Source of the DNA: Effrenium voratum
Lineage: Eukaryota > Sar > Dinophyceae > Suessiales > Symbiodiniaceae
Direction: 5' to 3'
Assembly: GCA_963377175.1 (NCBI GenBank)
Contig: CAUJNA010003781.1
Location: forward strand, 159,001 to 223,000
DNA: 64,000 nt
Numbering within the stretch: the first letter of the stretch is position 1; every line of letters begins with the position of its first letter. Both the position numbers and the translations under genes were made by a program. Shown here piece by piece: positions 62,367 through 64,000 of the stretch. The notes under the pieces were generated by a model. That model made no database searches. It saw only the letters and a program-made list of their open reading frames with translations, and was not told where the DNA came from.

Positions 62367-62586
62367 CAGTCCGCCCCATTCGGGGCGCCAGACCCACCAG
62401 TCCGCCGGCAGAACCGCCACATCCCCCGGACGCAGCAGCACCTGCGGATCGACGGGTCGACGGATCACCAGGGCCATAGCTCCAGGCGCAAGTGGCCAAA
62501 ACAGCTGACCTTTCTGTGCCTGTGGATCGGTCGATGGCGGATCACCAAAAGGGCCATCCGGGCGCAACCAGTGGCCAAAACCCAAG
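62367..62586 (-). CDS. Exon of an unrecognised protein with a cupin-like motif
   Basis: 220 nt, acceptor GGCACTTGTCAG|C and GT donor (GGCGGACTG|GTGGGG), ending in phase 0. It encodes 73 codons, including FWPLAPGAMALVIRRPVDPQ and LLRPGDVAVLPADWWVWRP. The PGDVxxLPxxWW segment resembles the second conserved motif of cupin/JmjC-type folds, where PGD precedes a strand and Trp-Trp. The metal-binding His usually found after WW is Val here. The frame stays open beyond the donor to TAG at 62196, so the 3' border is tentative. It joins in phase to 62817-62944. Confidence 0.6.
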
Positions 62587-62816
62587 CTGACAAGTGCCTG
62601 TGACGAACCCAAGCTCGCCAAGGTGTTTTTTTTTGTGATGCTTGAAGGGAGGAAGGGCAGGTGACAATTGTGGTATTCGCCTTCAAATGTGAAAGTCCCC
62701 CTGGTAATTAGCTCTGTCAACGACCCCCAAAAAAAAATCGGGGCGAAAAAAAAAGAAGGAAAGAATGCAAAAAACCGCGGCTCCCTTTTTTGGGGGCACT
62801 TCCTTTTGGGTAAAAC

Positions 62817-62944
62817 TCGCCCAGCACCGTCGCCTTTTGCGCGTCGCATGTTCCCGAAACCGACGCTATCGCCTCGAGCACCAGCAGGCGATCGGCCTCT
62901 GGCCACTGCTGGAGGTCCGGGCCTCGATCCGTCGATCTGGTGGA
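62817..62944 (-). CDS. Exon upstream of the cupin-like exon
   Basis: 128 nt, acceptor GCGACGGGAG|T and GT donor (GTGCTGGGCGA|GTTTTA). It encodes 42 codons, including STDRGPDLQQWPEADRLLVL and EAIASVSGTCDAQKATVLG. The last two bases plus C from 62586 make an Asp codon. The intron between (62587-62816, 230 nt) is canonical GT-AG and rich in homopolymers. Composition in this frame is strongly coding-like. Confidence 0.6.
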
Positions 62945-63009
62945 CTCCCGTCGCAGCTTTTGTCTTCGGCTGGAAGTTCTGGGAAAACGTTGGAAGGGGA
63001 GCAACAACT

Positions 63010-63135
63010 CCCAAGATTTAGCGGTTCAGTGGTTAGAAGGAGCAAAAGACATCCTAAATTCTAGCAGTGACGTGGGAGTTTATCCACTCAACCACAATAA
63101 GCAAAAAGATGCCTGTTTCGTCCGAGCAACAACCA
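63010..63135. repeat. Dispersed repeat H copy
   Basis: GAAGGGGAGCAACAACTCCC, AGATTTAGCGGTTCAGTGG, CCACTCAACCACAATAAGC, GAGCAACAACCATGG. A plus-strand open frame crossing it is therefore suspect. Confidence 0.6.
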
Positions 63136-63412
63136 TGGAAGCCACTCAACAACTCAGCAGTTGGAAGATTTCGGATATTTCAAGACTTGTGCGAGTTCAT
63201 TCCGGATTTCGCCCATGGGATGCGTCTCCGAAAATGGTTCCCACCGAGCTGAAAGGGGCGCCCTCGAACAAGACCTGTATGGGCGACAGAACTGTTGGGA
63301 GGGCGCTCTTTTCCGGGGGCTTACGGGGAAAACAGAGAAACTACCTGTTTCCCCCGTTTAGAAAATCATTTGATGTCATCTAATATGATATGAAACAATT
63401 TAATAGTGTGAG

Positions 63413-63655
63413 TTGGTTTAGGGTTGGTTTAGTCTCGTTTTGGGGTCATTTTAGGGTTGGTTTGGGGTTTGGTTTAGGGTCGGTTTTGGGGTTGGTTTAG
63501 GGGTTGGTTTAGGGTCGTTGTAGGGTCGTTTTAGGTTTGGTTTAGGGTTGGTTTCGGGTTGGTTCAGGGTGGTTTGGGGCTAGTTTGGCATTGGTTTTGG
63601 GTTGGTTTAGGGGTGAGTTTAGGGTGTAGTTAGGGTGGGTTTAAGGTTGGTTGAG
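63413..63655. repeat. Degenerate TTTAGGG-like block
   Basis: GGTTGGTTTAGGGTTGGTTTAG-type repeats with TCGTTTT and TTGGGG variants over 240 bp. Confidence 0.7.
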
Positions 63656-64000
63656 TGACCTAATATAATATACTATCATTCAATATAATCTCACATAACC
63701 TAATATAACTTAATAGAATACAACTCAATATAATATCATTTAATACAACCAACTAGAATTTATATCATTCAATATCATCTAATATGATATGAAACACTTT
63801 AAGAGTCTAACATCATTTACTGCACCCTAACACAATATCATTCAATATCAAAGAACATGTAATATTGTTGATTAAACGGAAACAAAAATACACTTATAGC
63901 ATAATCAATATCGCTCAATGTCATTTAGAACACAATCTAGTATACAAATACTTAATATGATTCTAAACTAAATACAATACAACTATAACTTGTTATGTTT
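63656..64000. repeat. AT-rich ATATAATATCATTYAATA repeat
   Basis: Imperfect short-period repeats of TCATTCAATATAAT, CTAATATAAC and TAATATGATATGAAACA. Strikingly AT-rich compared with the rest and continuing off the right edge. Confidence 0.7.

Noticed and set aside
63413..63655. Possible true telomere end
   Set aside because: Units are strongly degenerate and followed by other sequence; interstitial.
1..64000. Dinoflagellate spliced-leader relic or spliced-leader RNA gene
   Set aside because: I looked for the conserved CCATTTTGGCTCAAG core on both strands and did not find it; absence in one window says little.
1..64000. CRISPR arrays, bacterial operons, ribosome binding sites
   Set aside because: Repeat arrays here lack spacer structure and the coding signals are intron-split and eukaryotic.

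Overview
The window looks like a piece of a large, repeat-rich nuclear genome of a protist. A dinoflagellate is my best guess (about 50-60% sure), for three reasons. Coding islands are tiny and GC-rich and sit in introns of 0.5-2 kb. Their borders fit AG|G acceptors with GT, GC and sometimes GA donors. Degenerate TTTAGGG/CCCTAAA-type blocks and many short inverted-repeat elements are scattered throughout. There is no sign of bacterial organisation. Long uninterrupted reading frames are rare, and most of those present are chance or repeat-driven. One 100-base run of N (28966-29065) is an assembly gap.

Left part (1-8.6 kb), minus strand: five small exons (8452-8508, 5101-5172, 3187-3235, 2279-2375, 788-954) join in phase. 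Together they read as the N-terminal membrane half of a CLC chloride channel/transporter, with the GSGIPE and GREGP selectivity motifs. The gene runs off the left edge. Further minus-strand exon candidates lie upstream (9.7, 10.9, 16.5 and 18.3 kb).

Middle (16.7-59.7 kb), minus strand: more than 25 GC-rich islands look like micro-exons, mostly encoding charged, alpha-helical, coiled-coil-like peptides. Five are exactly 33 nt and four exactly 39 nt, all in phase 0. Several use GC donors (AAG|GCGTGG, CAG|GCGCGG, GAG|GCGAGC). The simplest reading is one or more very long micro-exon genes for a coiled-coil protein, transcribed right to left. This is the most unusual feature of the window.

Right part (60.6-63 kb), minus strand: two exons (62817-62944 and 62367-62586) join in phase across a 230-nt GT-AG intron. 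They encode a protein with a cupin-like PGDVAVLPADWW motif. A plausible last exon lies at 60664-60829.

The rest is repeats. There are at least five families of short inverted-repeat elements (MITE-like, 75-145 bp), one 530-bp foldback element with many solo arms, and two other elements with about 100-bp terminal inverted repeats. Tandem arrays include a 30-bp array in 21 copies, a 40-bp array with higher-order structure, a ~62-bp array, a 3-kb GAT/CAT array with inverted blocks, and a 1.2-kb GT-rich array ending at the gap. Degenerate telomere-like blocks also occur. Exon borders are inferred by eye; transcript data would be needed to fix them.
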